64,000 nt of DNA from Cardiocondyla obscurior (taxonomy: Eukaryota > Arthropoda > Insecta > Hymenoptera > Formicidae), in assembly GCF_019399895.1 (NCBI RefSeq), contig NC_091865.1:8871001-8935000 (forward strand). Reading direction: 5' to 3'. Shown piece by piece: positions 52,346-64,000 of this stretch. How positions within the stretch are numbered: position 1 is the stretch's first letter; each line of letters opens with the position of its first letter. The notes under the pieces were generated by a model, which was not told where the DNA came from, did no database searches, and saw nothing but the letters and a program-made list of their open reading frames with translations. Both the position numbers and the translations under genes were made by a program.

Positions 52346-55228
52346 AGAATAGTTCTTTGTTCGTGGTTCATCTGAATACGATGGAAAACAAATATATAAC
52401 AAGGATCCTGAGGTGGTTGTAAAAGAAGGTAGATATATAAACGCCCGAGATTTGATGAAAGTATATTGAGTATCGAAACGCGGAATATTGATATTATCAA
52501 TAATAGGTAAATGTCTTTGGTTATTGATTTAAGGCTACCTTCCGAAACGTTCTCTACGAGGAAAATTTTACTCGATGTCCGTTCCGGAAACCGTTTTCGA
52601 AACTGTTTCGTAATGGACATTGAGTAAAATTCTTCTCGCTGTTTCTCGCAGAAAACATTTCGGAACGTAACTTAAATATGTAAGTTTTTAGCTTTTATCG
52701 TAGTACTAAATTTATATTTTATTATTTTACATGTGCTTTATAGGTAGGAATGCATAATAACATTATATATTGTCATATGAAACTTCTTTTTCTTTCGACA
52801 GATCTTTGTTTGATAGATAATCAAAATATGTAATAATAAAATTGCAATTTTAAATTAAAATTAAATGTTATTGGGTGCTAAAGAAACGTACGTATAATAT
52901 TAAATGGTAATTATTTAAATAATAATTCCTTAATTATTGTACATAAATAGAACATTTAAATGTTTGTACTATTATTTTAATTTCAGTTTTATGTTCACAA
53001 TGATAAAACATTGGAAAGCCCATCAGAATAATCTAAGAAGAGATTGTAAGAAAAATGCAATTACTTTCGTTTCTCCCTACTGTCTCTGGAATAGATTTAA
53101 TCATCGTTTAAAAGGTACATCCGTAACACAATAGAATAGAAAAAGTCGATATTCCCATCCTTTTCTTTATAGAAGTTGTTTGAAAACTTATCGTATTATC
53201 TGTGGCTTTTTCAATTGTTTCAATTATCGAAATATAACTGTATCAAACATAGTTATCTGTAGAAAATATATACAGCAACTTTTTTCACTTATCGATTATA
53301 GTATAAAACTATGCCAGTGAATGGTATCAAATTAAAAAAAAGAAATCCCTTTTCTTTTGTATGAGTAATATTTAATTTATTATTTCTACTTTTGCAACTT
53401 TCACTCTTTTGGACATTGTTAAAATTATATTAATACTTTATATTTAAAAGATAGTATTGTTTCAACATCTTTTTATTTTATTTTATTTTATATTATTTTA
53501 TTAAATTCTTGTTTTTAATTTTTAAATTTATTACGTGAACATTTTCAAGAATAATATAATAGAAACATAATCATAGTATACTTTCTCTTATAATGCAATA
53601 TACGTTTAATTAAGTTTATCGCCGTTCCTTCGAAGTAAACAGCGTCATTTCAAAATTAAAAAAAATGTGTTCTAAAATTGTTAATTAAGAAAAGACAGCC
53701 GTTCTTTGAAACGGTTTCTCAAACTAGGTCATTATATTTAGGAATGCGTCACAAATGCATCTGGTAATTAAACGTAACCCAGTTAATAAGTGAGACAATT
53801 TTACATTGTTAGAGCAGCGAATAGAATAGACAAAAGAAATATTAATTACAATGAGCTTTCATAAACCCAATCGAATGCTATAAATGTCTAATTATCTATT
53901 TTGATATTTTTCAGCCGACGTTAACAAAGAAGTCGACATCTATATAGAGATATTGTGCGAAACAATTAAACGTCTTCACTGTTGACACTGACGATTAATT
54001 ACGCCACAAGTTATCACCCGTGAAACCGTAGGTCATACTCGAGGGAAAGAAGTAACGTGCAATACATACATTCATGAAATCGGACAAATGCGTATGCAAT
54101 GTGGCAACAGGCAAGTACGCATCGATTTCCGATATGCACCGTATGCGCGCCCTTCGTTTCTATAGAGCCCACCGCGCCACGATCCTTCGTCCTTGCCTTC
54201 CTTTCTGGTCATGTTAACCATGCGACCAACATAGCGAAGGGCGTATACGAATTTCCGGCATTTTTCTCCGCTCCATCGTAAGTGAACGCTGCAAGCTGCA
54301 TTGATCAATATTGACTGCGCGAAAGAATTCGGTATATCGTCAGCGGATACATTGTAATACGCATATACATATACGGAATAGCATCGATTGAAGTTGAAGT
54401 TTCTTTTCTACGTTGTGTATATTGGAATTTATTACGTCAAGCTGCATCTCGGCGCTCACAAAATTTCTTTTACAAGAAATAAATATTGGAAAAAGTTATT
54501 TCTTAATTAGCTCTCTCGTCGTCTTTGAAATACTACGATATTTGCGATAAATAATATATATATTTTTTTTAAAACTTAAATGATATAATATTTATTTAAA
54601 ATTATCTTATATTTTAATTAGTGTACTTAATTATAAAAACCGATCTAAATGACCTTTATTTCGAACATTGATGGTCTCGTCGGGGAATGTCAATGAAATT
54701 AGTTTCCTCTAGCATCACATTATTCGTGTGCATTTATTATTTGTAAAAATTTCCTTAAAAGTCGGTTTATCACATTCATTGCAGCGCTTTTAATGGACAC
54801 GGCGCTTTCCAACCGCAAAAATAGCAGCGGAGGAAAAGAAGATAGTCACGAAAAATGAAAGAAAATAAATCACCGATGACGCTCAGGTCAAGTAAACGAC
54901 GATGAGTTGGAAGCCTCCATGGAATTTCAACTGACAGAATAAAGTTGAGAGAGAAAGAAGATGGACGAAGAAGAAATGCTGCGAAACTCACCGGTCTGTA
55001 ATATTCAGATATCACGGCTAAAATTAATATTATTTTATTTTGTGAATTTATTTAAATTACGAGTGAACGGAGTAAGTCTTGAGCGACCAAAAATATTCTT
55101 TGATATTCTCTTTACTTTTCAATTTATTAACAAAATAAGAGCTTGATCACTAAATTATACAAAATTTAATTTATATTCATCGAGTACGTGGGATATTAAC
55201 TATTACTAGCCATAATAGAGCACGCACT
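52346..55228. other. Non-coding spacer between MCRIP promoter and right transcript unit
   Basis: AT-rich DNA with a mixed block at 54.06-54.35 kb and purine-rich sequence at 54.78-54.98 kb. Short frames (for example 52937-53134 plus, 54072-54308 minus, 54776-55015 minus) are unrecognised and lack convincing splice context. No supportable gene. Confidence 0.45.
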
Positions 55229-55249
55229 TTTTTTTTTTTTTTTTTTTAT
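55229..55249 (+). repeat. Poly-T tract (about 20 T)
   Basis: Homopolymer just outside the inner boundary of the right duplicated unit. No counterpart adjoins the left unit, so it is not part of the duplication. Confidence 0.8.
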
Positions 55250-55321
55250 CTATGAATAATTTTTTATATATTTATGCATTATTTATATTCCACTTCTTAA
55301 ACTGCTCCGCGTCAGCTACAA

Positions 55322-55642
55322 ATAATCAAGTAAAAGCCATTTCTACCATGCGAATCAATTTCAATCTCGGCTCGGTAGAGTTAAACAGCGAGTTAAGTCG
55401 ATATCGAAAGATAATTGGCATTGATGAAATTTGATTTAAGCGCGCTTTGAATAAGTTCCGATTAACCGAGTCGGCCATTATATTTCAGTACTACCACCGG
55501 TATTTTCTCTCGACGCGTTGCGAAGGTGCCGCGCGCGCGAAAAATACAGTTGGCAGTACAAAAAGTTAATGGCCGATTCGTTTAACCAGGAACTTGATCG
55601 CAGGCAGCCCGCTTAATCCATCTCTCAACGCATCCATCGATT
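55322..55642 (+). promoter_or_regulatory. Conserved promoter/first-exon block of right unit
   Basis: This block matches the left block over its full length, best from about 55535 to 55675, where few differences occur. At the position of the left TATAAAAAG this copy has TACAAAAAG (55557-55565), so the TATA-like box is degraded by one base. The block extends past the donor into the first intron (ATATTAATATACATAG), which suggests that more than splicing signals are conserved. Confidence 0.5.
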
Positions 55643-56564
55643 GTAAGTCCATAACATATTAATATACATAGTACTTAATGTAAAAATCGGCATACGTGAT
55701 TTATTTTAACGCGTGAAGTGCGTAGCGCTCGAGATCGATACGCAGAAGCTAATGACGAACGGCGGTACATGACTCGCAAATTATCGTTACGTCGTCACTT
55801 TAATGTTTGTCTGCCGGCAGTCGGGCGCATTGTTGAGCTTTCAGAAGTATATATTATTTTATAACGCAGGAAGTTCGTCCGGTCGACCGAGGTACCCAGA
55901 GGAAGTCAACCGAGCGGCGTCGTGACTCGCATATCGACACGTCGTTACAGTGATCTTTACCTCTCGACAGGCAAGTATATCGCAAAGCGTCAAAAAAAAG
56001 CTACATTTATTTAATTTTCTTATTTTTATGTTACAGATCATCGTAGCACATTCCAAAGTAAATAGTACGTAGACAGAGGTCGGTGGCTTTGGGTCGGACA
56101 GTGTAGGCTCGTGCGATGTTTCCCCACTGCTTCCTCATTCTTCAACCGGCAGGCGAACACACAACACACACGCAGCGGATCTTCGTACACACGGCGTCGA
56201 AAAGTCGAACTTATTGTACGTTTATTTATCACCTGATTTTATGTTATAAAATAATTTATCTTCATTATCTAATTAAAATTTGTCTTTTCTGTTTAGATAA
56301 GCATCCGGACAACCCAACGGATCCTCACTTTGTCTTGTGCGCGGTAGAAAGAAACAACCCAAAGCCCTGATGTTCTGAGAGGAGGAGAAGGAGGCTTCGG
56401 AGAAGCTCTTGCTTCGGCGGAGCAACCCATGGGTAAGAATTAATAATTATTTTTTTATTAAATTAACGTTGTTCTTACACACGTAAAAATTACTTTTGTT
56501 TTAACAGTGAACTTATTTGTATGTTACAGATCATCAAAAAAACTCCGCTGCTGCGCATCGATCG
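55322..56564 (+). ncRNA. Right copy of the duplicated spliced transcript unit (putative lncRNA)
   Basis: Plus-strand unit homologous to the reverse complement of 31806-33180. Exon 1 ends at 55642 (CATCGATT then GTAAGT). Exon 2 is 55870-55970, from ATAACGCAG to a GC-type donor (GACAG then GCAAGT). Exon 3 is 56037-56215 (ATGTTACAG acceptor, GTACGT donor). Exon 4 is 56297-56432 (TTTTCTGTTTAG acceptor, GTAAGA donor), and exon 5 is 56530-56564 (ATGTTACAG acceptor, GTAAGT donor). Introns are 227, 66, 81 and 97 bases. Exon 4 keeps the GGAGGAGAAGGAGG core and CTTCGGCGGAGCAAC of the left exons but with a 3-base gain and a 1-base loss. Exon 5 matches left exon 4 (CGCTGCGCATCGA-TCGGT). A 57-codon frame starts at 56116 in exon 3 and stops in exon 4, but it has no counterpart on the left. 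The unit probably continues past 56564. Confidence 0.62.
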
Positions 56565-59500
56565 GTAAGTCAAATGTAATTTTTTATTTATAGTATTAAA
56601 ATTCGGGTGGGAAAAATGATACTGCACACGGTAAAATAATATTAACAATGTAATAAAAAATATCTAAATAAAATACATATAATAACACAACGCGGTATAG
56701 TACAGAATAATATAATACAATATAAAGGAAAAAGATTAAAAAGTATTAATTACAGAAGACGAATATATTAATTAGCGCGGTACACCAAAAATATTATCAC
56801 GACGTTGCTATTTAAATGAAGAGATCATTTATTCATCTAACAGATGCTTTCGACAGTTTGTAGATGGCAATTTCTTTTGCCGACAATTGTAATAGCCAGC
56901 TCGAAATACATTCACAGGAGAGTTGTTATGAATGCCAGTTATTGCGTCAGTTTCTCAACTTCGTTATTTGAATAGTTCGGATTCTTCACCAGTCTGATTC
57001 CGGTATTAGCAATCCGGAAAATTCCATTAATGCAGGCACTTGATTGCAGAGTTCATGATACGCGTGTATCTTTTGGCTTTAATATTATTCGTATAACGTT
57101 TAAAGTGGGTGTATCTAACTCGGCACTTTTCTAATCACTGAATTAAATTAAATTTAGCTAAAGCACAGTTGCGCTTAAGTCAAAGATAGGAGAACGCGTG
57201 TAAACTAAAAAAAATTATTGTTTTTTAGACATTTACGCTTTCTCATTTTTTTGCATTATACGTATAGGTAATTTTTTATAGAAGTAATGTTAGTATTGAA
57301 TATAGAACAAGCTTTTCTAACTTTTTCGTTCACATCTTTCCCCCATAAGGAAAATTTTTTACTGTTTTGATAATGAGCTCAGTAACTAGTCAAACTAAGA
57401 CCAAACTTAACCGACGTTGGAATTAATCCCGCACCTTAGTATGCGACTAGAATGCGGCTAGAATGCAATATTCTATAATAAGTGCTGTAGCTTCCGATGC
57501 GCAACGGTGATCGCAGGTATTTCCGCTTCGAATTATACGCCCTGACATAAAGGATGAATTAATTATAACAGCTCATTTCTCTAATTATAACAGGCAGTTT
57601 CGTAAATATTGTATGAACTTTAGGACACATGATTCGCATTTGTAGTCTTATTTATGTATTTCATATTTTACATAAAAGATGTAAGATTGAATCTAGCGCG
57701 AAGTCTTTCTTTACATATGTACATAGAAATCGGTGGGAGAAAACTCGTGTTAGAATATATTATATCGGTGATATTGCAATATGTACATAAAATATTACAA
57801 GCAAAGTAAACGTTTACTCCAAAAAAAAAAAAAGCAGATTATTTTTTTATTTAATATAAAAGTTCGAAAAATTTATATAAATTTAAATTTGAATAATTTT
57901 ACTTAATTGTTATTAATAAATTTAACGCATATCCTTTTGATTTTTAAAAAAGAAAATAGAAAATATGATAAGAAGCTTAAAGGCGAAATAAATAAAGATT
58001 GTACGTTTACGCGCAATTATAAACAGGTCAAATCTGTTCTTGAAAAAGTTTTTTTTTTTTAATCTTTTGTCGCATACGTTGGGTTCGCTCAATATGTCGA
58101 GGACGTAAAAATGTCGGTCGAAAGGATTACCGAAGCTTCTCCTCTCAGCACCACCACTTCAAAGCTTCGCGTGTGCAAGAAAGAACAATTTCTTTTTCGT
58201 ATTCATGCCTTCGAGTCAACCCCCACAATCCGTCTGAGATCAACTTACTTAGGATTACGTCCGGACTTGTGTCTCAAAATTTATGCCAATATTGAACCGG
58301 CCATTTCTTCTTGCTGACCATTTCTATACTTAACATTATCTCCGATAAATTTTTATATTTTTATTTTTCGTGAATATTTTGTATTTTTACAATTTTGTGA
58401 TTCTATCCATTGTTGGATATATTACTAACTAATTTATACAATATTTGTAGAGAAAATAGAAATATTAGCACACAATTATTCACAATTGAAACGCGTACAA
58501 GTAATAGATACATTTTAATGATTTTAATTAATTTAAACAATTAAGAAATTTTGTTTGTTGCACAGTTTGCTAAATTATTTGTTAAATATTCAAGATGTTT
58601 AGTTATTTTTCGTATTTTACTGCTATTTTAAAGCTTTATCGTATTATTCTAAGCTATGGGATACATCGAGTGGATGTTAACGAACTTTACGGCGAGCTGT
58701 CACATCGGCTATTAATGCAGACAAAACTTTGTTTGCTGCATCAGTTATTTGATGATAACAGGCACCTATGTTGTTAGATAATCTCTGTTAATTAAGCGTC
58801 GCCCTTGTTAATTACCGGAAATGTAAATTCCTGTGAAAGTTAAATCGTTTTCTCCAGTTTTTAAAAGTTATGAACAAACAAAACAAAAATACTACGAGTA
58901 TTAACTTCAACTCTTTTTTTTTTTTTTTTTTTTTTATGACAATCTATTTCATCAGCGGCTTCTATAGTTTTTATGCCCTCTATGCAAAAGCAAACCCGCG
59001 TATATTGTAAGTTTATTATCGTTTGCAGACCGCTTTTACATTTTGTAGCAATACGGGCAACAGAAAAATTTATTTCTAAATATAATATATATTTATTTAA
59101 GAGACAAATATTATCTGTAAAGATAATAACGTTAGGAATCACAAATAATCTCCGCGTTACGAGAGGTCGCACGTAATGCACTTTATACACATGCACGAAT
59201 ACCTTACAGCGGAATTTATAGCGGTTTGTTATTGATGGCAAAAGTGGTCCGTCCGGATTTACTGATATCGACTTCATTAGAAATTGAGTTCAATTTAAGT
59301 TTCGTCCCGGGTTGATTCCCTCTTCACTATTGAATCGACAATGCTTCATTGTTGCGTCGAATCTAATCTCGAATCTGCTTCGATGCGAGAAGCGCAGAAA
59401 TCAGCGTTCGTTTATAATCAAGATAAATTCACGTAATCTGTATATCTCGCGGCGCGCGCTTTTTTAATTAGTTTCTTTGTTGTTTGCAATATAAACATTT

Positions 59501-62500
59501 GTGGCAGATTTAATTAAACTGATTACTACATTAGTTCTGTTAAGATTCAAATTACATAAGTTTTTTTTAATAAATAATAACAAATTTAAATTGAATAATG
59601 TTGCTTGTAGTAATTTTTTTGGTATTGCAATCGTGTTTAGTTTCGAGAATAAGAACTTCTAAAAATTTGATTAACAATTAAATGCATTAAGGACAATACA
59701 TCTCGAAAAAAAAAGTTAATTGCGTGAAAATTTGAAATAACATCTGTATATCGTTTTAAACAAAAGGAAAATGTATTGGCTGCAGGTTTTTGATCTTATT
59801 TTTATTTCCGACTCTGATATGTCGCACAAAAAACTGTAGCTCACTCTTCTTTCTAGTATTTATTTCTTATTTTTATTTTTACTCATGATTCGTTTGTGAG
59901 TCGAACTACCAAGAAAATATATTTCCGCAGCTCACTCGACCGACATTCAAAATGAAGAAAAAGGGAAGATCACGCGGAAACTTATTTAGAACAGTCACAA
60001 AAAATACGGATGACTGAGAAACAGCGAAACAAAATAATGATAGTTGCTTGGGGTGGGAAAAAAATTCGACTTTAAATAAATATTATAATTATTTGAACGA
60101 AAGCAAAATTTATTTATTAACGTAGTAAAAAAAAACTTATTTGTAAAAAAAAAATTAAGTTTAACCTGATAGTGAATAATAGCTTTCATATACCTTTTTC
60201 GTGATAAATTGAGCTCTCAAATTACTGATGTACGTCGGAGAAAATTACAGATGTTGGATAGATTACAGTAGCAAAGTATTATAATCGGTATAATAAATTA
60301 ACTTTATGCATGAAATAGCGTTACGTTTTCTAAATTGAAGTTAATTAAGCGTGAACACGTAAATGCATTACATTGCGCGTATAACAAGTAATTACGTTTA
60401 ATATCGTGAACTTACGCTCTTTATTTTATTTCTACAAAGCTTTAGTTTGATAGACAAAATTATTAGTTAGGAGCGCACTTGTAATCGAAGCGCATTTTAA
60501 TCAGAACGAAAAATTTATATATCTATTTGAGAGAATTAATTCGGCGGTAATTCGGCATGGGTGAAATTGAAAGATAGCAATTTTCACGATGTACTATACA
60601 TGGGTTGTGCTGTACGCGTTACACCGTACTGCGGAAAATGTCAGGGATGCATTCTGGATGGAATTGGAAAATTGCGCGACCTACGAAATTTTTATATGTA
60701 CCGATAAAAGTAATTTGCCGTTTTGTTTCTACAACCCGCATGAACAGAATAAATCGGAATAAACAAATGCAACAGGAAATTTTATTATAATATGATAATT
60801 CGTCTTTTAAAATATTAATTGTTAAATTTAGAACGTATCACTTTGATGAAATTATGACAGCAATAATTATTGATCGATGACAATAATTTTGCGAATTTAA
60901 GATAGGTCTGTATGTTGTATTATATCGACGTGTAGGAAGGCTATTGATGCATCGTAAGCAGAACAGTATAAAATAGATCGTTGAAAAGAAAGATTGTCAG
61001 AATTCCTTCAAATTGTCAACGAGCATCGTCTATGCTCTTATTCATCTCCGTTGTGCCACAATCGCTATTAATGGCTAAGCATCTCTCGACCTGGAAACTC
61101 CAACTTGTAAGACTGGAAGATATTACGTGGTAGAAAATTTTCTAGAAACCGCGCGGTTTTAATCGTGCAATATTAACGATCGGAATTCCTTTTAAATGCA
61201 ATCGTGACTTATAAAGGTATCGCTTTCGGCGCGCAAAAGAAACGCAAAGAAAAATATACAGGGAAGGAAAGTGAGAAAGGATAAAAGAAAAAAAAGGTTC
61301 CATATTTCTCAGTTAAATCTGTTTAAAAATGTTGTAGCCAAAGTTAATGTAATAGTTAAAAGTAAATTTATCGCTCTTCTGAAAAATAAGAATTTGACTT
61401 TGATTTTTTTATTTTTAAATAAACAAAGATAATTTTTCAAGGTTAAAGTTTTAATTAAGATTGCATTTTTATTTTGTTATTTTTATATTATTGACTGTTA
61501 ATGCTGTTGGGTAATATTATAACAAAAATAGAACGGAAACATTGTATGTTTTATGTATTAAAACAAATAGCAAAAAATTTTAGAGAAGTTCAAAGGTAAT
61601 GTATTGAATATCACGATGTTTGAGCCTTTTTGAAAGTTGAAAAGTCACGTTTCAAAGTACTTGCGATGTGTAACATTATCAATTTGAAATATCTTTTATG
61701 ATTTTATTACAAGTTAGAAAATTCATATTTTTTCTTGGCGTATAAAATTTAGAAATTCGAAAATTTAAGATTATCTACGAAATTTTAATCTTTTAATAAA
61801 TTAAATAAAAAATCTGTTATTGTAAGAAAGTATTACTACCAACTTTTTATTAACTAAAGTTAATAGTTCAAAAGGTTTAATAGTTTTACAGTGTAACAAG
61901 AAAGTTAGGGTTTTAAATATTTATGCATTTTCTATTTTAGTATCTACTGTTAAATTTTTTAAGAGAAGATGGGAAATAAATTAAAAGAGCTTAATAATAA
62001 CGAAATGTTTTAATTTTGTTATAAAAAGAAAATTTTTATTGGCAAGTTAACATAAAGCTTTCAATAGCTAGAATTTTCAATAATATTAATAACATTAATA
62101 CAAAACGTTGGCGTACGATAATTCCAGATTGCGTCTTCAGATCAAATAGTTAATGAAAAATTTCCATTAAGAGTTGTGTGCTCTAGCACTATTATTCTGT
62201 ACACCTCATAGCGACGTCTATCAATGCCATTTACGGTATACGACTATTTGCCTCGGGAATGAAATCGATAATCCGATTTCATTATTACATCGTAGAAACC
62301 AGCTACGGTTCTATTAACTAGCATGCGTGTCAATCCCATAAATATACAGTAGCGCACACAATGGCATAAAATAATGCTATCGAGAGCTCAATTTCAGGAT
62401 GTAGCACATTTTATTTTGTACTTATGTTTTTATTAATTGCAAATTGACAGTCGATGAAGCGATAAAATCTGACATTATTCTGCCTTTATGAAACTCATTT

Positions 62501-63780
62501 CATATAAAAATTATTTTTATCAATTTGTAACATATCTATTTCCAATACAATTTATTTGAATTTAGAAAACGTTCTTCTTTCCACTTTTTTAATAAAAATA
62601 ATTGATCCAAATGATCAAAAGAGACAATTGCCGAATATTTACGCGGTTAAAAAAATGTCTATGTATTTTATTTAACATTTTATTCAGTAAAATATACACG
62701 TATGGAAAATGCATCTCAAGTTAACAGCAATCATAGAGGAATTCTTGCACGATGAAGTTTAATATCTTGCGTGACTGTCGCGAATAAATGTGAAGTATAC
62801 TGGTGACATTTGTGCTACCAAGTAATTCTCATGGAAATTACAATCACGCGAATAACGTGCATCGTGCTAGAATCTCCTGCAAGTAGACGGCCTCAGTATT
62901 AATCCGAGATGACGTTTTACGTATAGCACTAACACAATCATCATGCTGTTTGCACTGCGTATAGTCAATAATTTTATGAAAAATCCAGAAATCTAATTAT
63001 AAGAATATTGAGATAGTGGAAATTAATTTTTTATTGTGCTCGATATTACAAGATCTAATGCAACATGTTACAAACAATAGAACTTGGATTATTTTACTGT
63101 TAAACTGGAACTGCTTTAAAAAAAATAATTTTTTATTTAAAATAAATGTATAAAAAATTTTTTTTTATTATATTTTAAATTAATATTTTTTAAGTTTTTA
63201 AACAATTTCAACATACTTATTAAATTTTTTAATTATTTGCAATGACATTGACTTTCGACAGAATAGACGTACTTAAAAATTAATCCAGATAAAATGTTTA
63301 AATTTTACCAATTCGCTTTTTTGTGTTTACACTCGTATATAAAAAGTATTGAAATATATAATATTAATTTTAATACTAACTCTTTGAGCCTTTCTGTTGG
63401 ACATACATTGGAATTTAGCGTGGAATTGATCAAAGTTGATGTATACATATGTGTATATTTTGCATATTTTACAGAAAAATAATTTGCTTGAATTTATGAT
63501 CAAAATCTAACATTTTAATATAGATAAAAAAAGTACACAAAAAAAAGTAGCATAAATTATTACAATTTCGGCAATTTTTGTATAATTTCAGGAACAAATT
63601 TTTGATAAACGCATGAAATAGTCTCAATCTTGGAAAGAAAAACGTGTATGTCTAAATATTTATAAGCAATAAATAATAATTATGGAATATGTAGGATAAA
63701 TAAGAGGACCTTTCGTGATTTATTCAATCATATGATTTCTAAGCGAATATAAGCTCGTCGAACATTGATACGAGTAGACT
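56565..63780. other. AT-rich non-coding stretch
   Basis: About 7 kb with mixed blocks near 56.9-57.1, 57.4-57.55, 58.1-58.3, 59.1-59.45 and 60.9-61.25 kb. The plus-strand frame at 58111-58317 and the minus-strand frame at 58861-59277 are unrecognised, and the second reads through a poly-T tract as poly-Lys. The 3' part of the right transcript unit may lie at its start. No supportable gene. Confidence 0.45.
58914..58935 (+). repeat. Poly-T tract (22 T)
   Basis: Homopolymer run, equivalent to poly-A on the minus strand. The preceding minus-strand sequence shows no recognised retroelement. Confidence 0.85.
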
Positions 63781-64000
63781 AACCTCCCAGGAATTCTCTT
63801 GATCTTCGTAACCTAGAATCGACAATTCGGGTCTCTGGGTCTCTTATCGAAGTTTCGTTCGTTCTCTCCCTCTCTCTCGCTTTCTCTCTCTAGCTTTCCT
63901 CTTCGTTTCATTCCCATGTGTAGTGTGAACGCACCCGTACGCGCGCAGGGTACGGCACGGAAGCGGCAGCAGGTATATACCCGGCCTGGCAGGAGCGTAG
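63780..64000. promoter_or_regulatory. GAGA/CpG-rich promoter-like edge
   Basis: A CT-rich array (about 63855-63906, GAGAG on the minus strand) is followed by CpG-rich DNA with CGTACGCGCGCAGGG and a TATA-like GTATATACC near 63973. On the minus strand a donor-like site (GGGAG then GTTAGT near 63787) could close a leader exon. On the plus strand CTAACCTCCCAG looks like an acceptor. Probably the promoter or first exon of a gene extending beyond the window; strand undecided. Confidence 0.4.

Noticed and set aside
58861..59277. 138-codon minus-strand ORF
   Set aside because: Reads through a poly-T tract as poly-Lys and has no recognisable domain or splice context.

Overview
The window is an AT-rich animal nuclear segment with CpG-rich islands, short introns (about 65-290 bp) with consensus GT-AG sites, simple repeats, and no open reading frame above about 160 codons. 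It reads as insect DNA. A hymenopteran such as an ant is my best guess from base composition and intron style, but nothing here proves it. There are no bacterial operons, no CRISPR array, no rRNA, no tRNA I can support, and no intact transposon ORF.

Only one protein-coding gene is recognised with confidence. It is a three-coding-exon minus-strand gene at 50257-50888 for a 100-residue MCRIP/FAM195-family protein. A CpG-rich leader exon and promoter probably lie at about 51.7-52.35 kb. No single exon is long enough to stand out in a plain ORF scan.

The most striking structure is a pair of diverged inverted copies of a spliced, apparently non-coding transcription unit. The left copy (31806-33180) runs on the minus strand and the right copy (55322-56564) on the plus strand, so they point away from each other with about 22 kb between them. 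The MCRIP gene lies in that interval, near the right copy. A conserved promoter and first-exon block is almost identical between copies. Downstream exons keep their splice sites but have lost any common reading frame. The left copy also carries an internal exon-plus-intron tandem duplication of about 221 bp, and a C-rich/G-rich 11-bp minisatellite lies upstream of it.

Layout: 1-0.9 kb holds one candidate exon. From 0.9 to 22.4 kb there is AT-rich sequence with no supported gene. CpG-rich islands at 22.4-22.9 kb and 30.1-30.6 kb may be exons or promoters. The left unit is at 31.8-33.2 kb, followed by AT-rich sequence from 33.5 to 45 kb. CpG-rich promoter-like DNA occupies 45.3-47.95 kb, MCRIP 50.0-52.35 kb, and the right unit 55.3-56.6 kb. 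The rest is AT-rich up to a GAGA/CpG-rich promoter-like edge at 63.8-64.0 kb. If the transcripts are non-coding, the window is a gene-poor regulatory region in which a duplicated lncRNA pair flanks a housekeeping-type gene.
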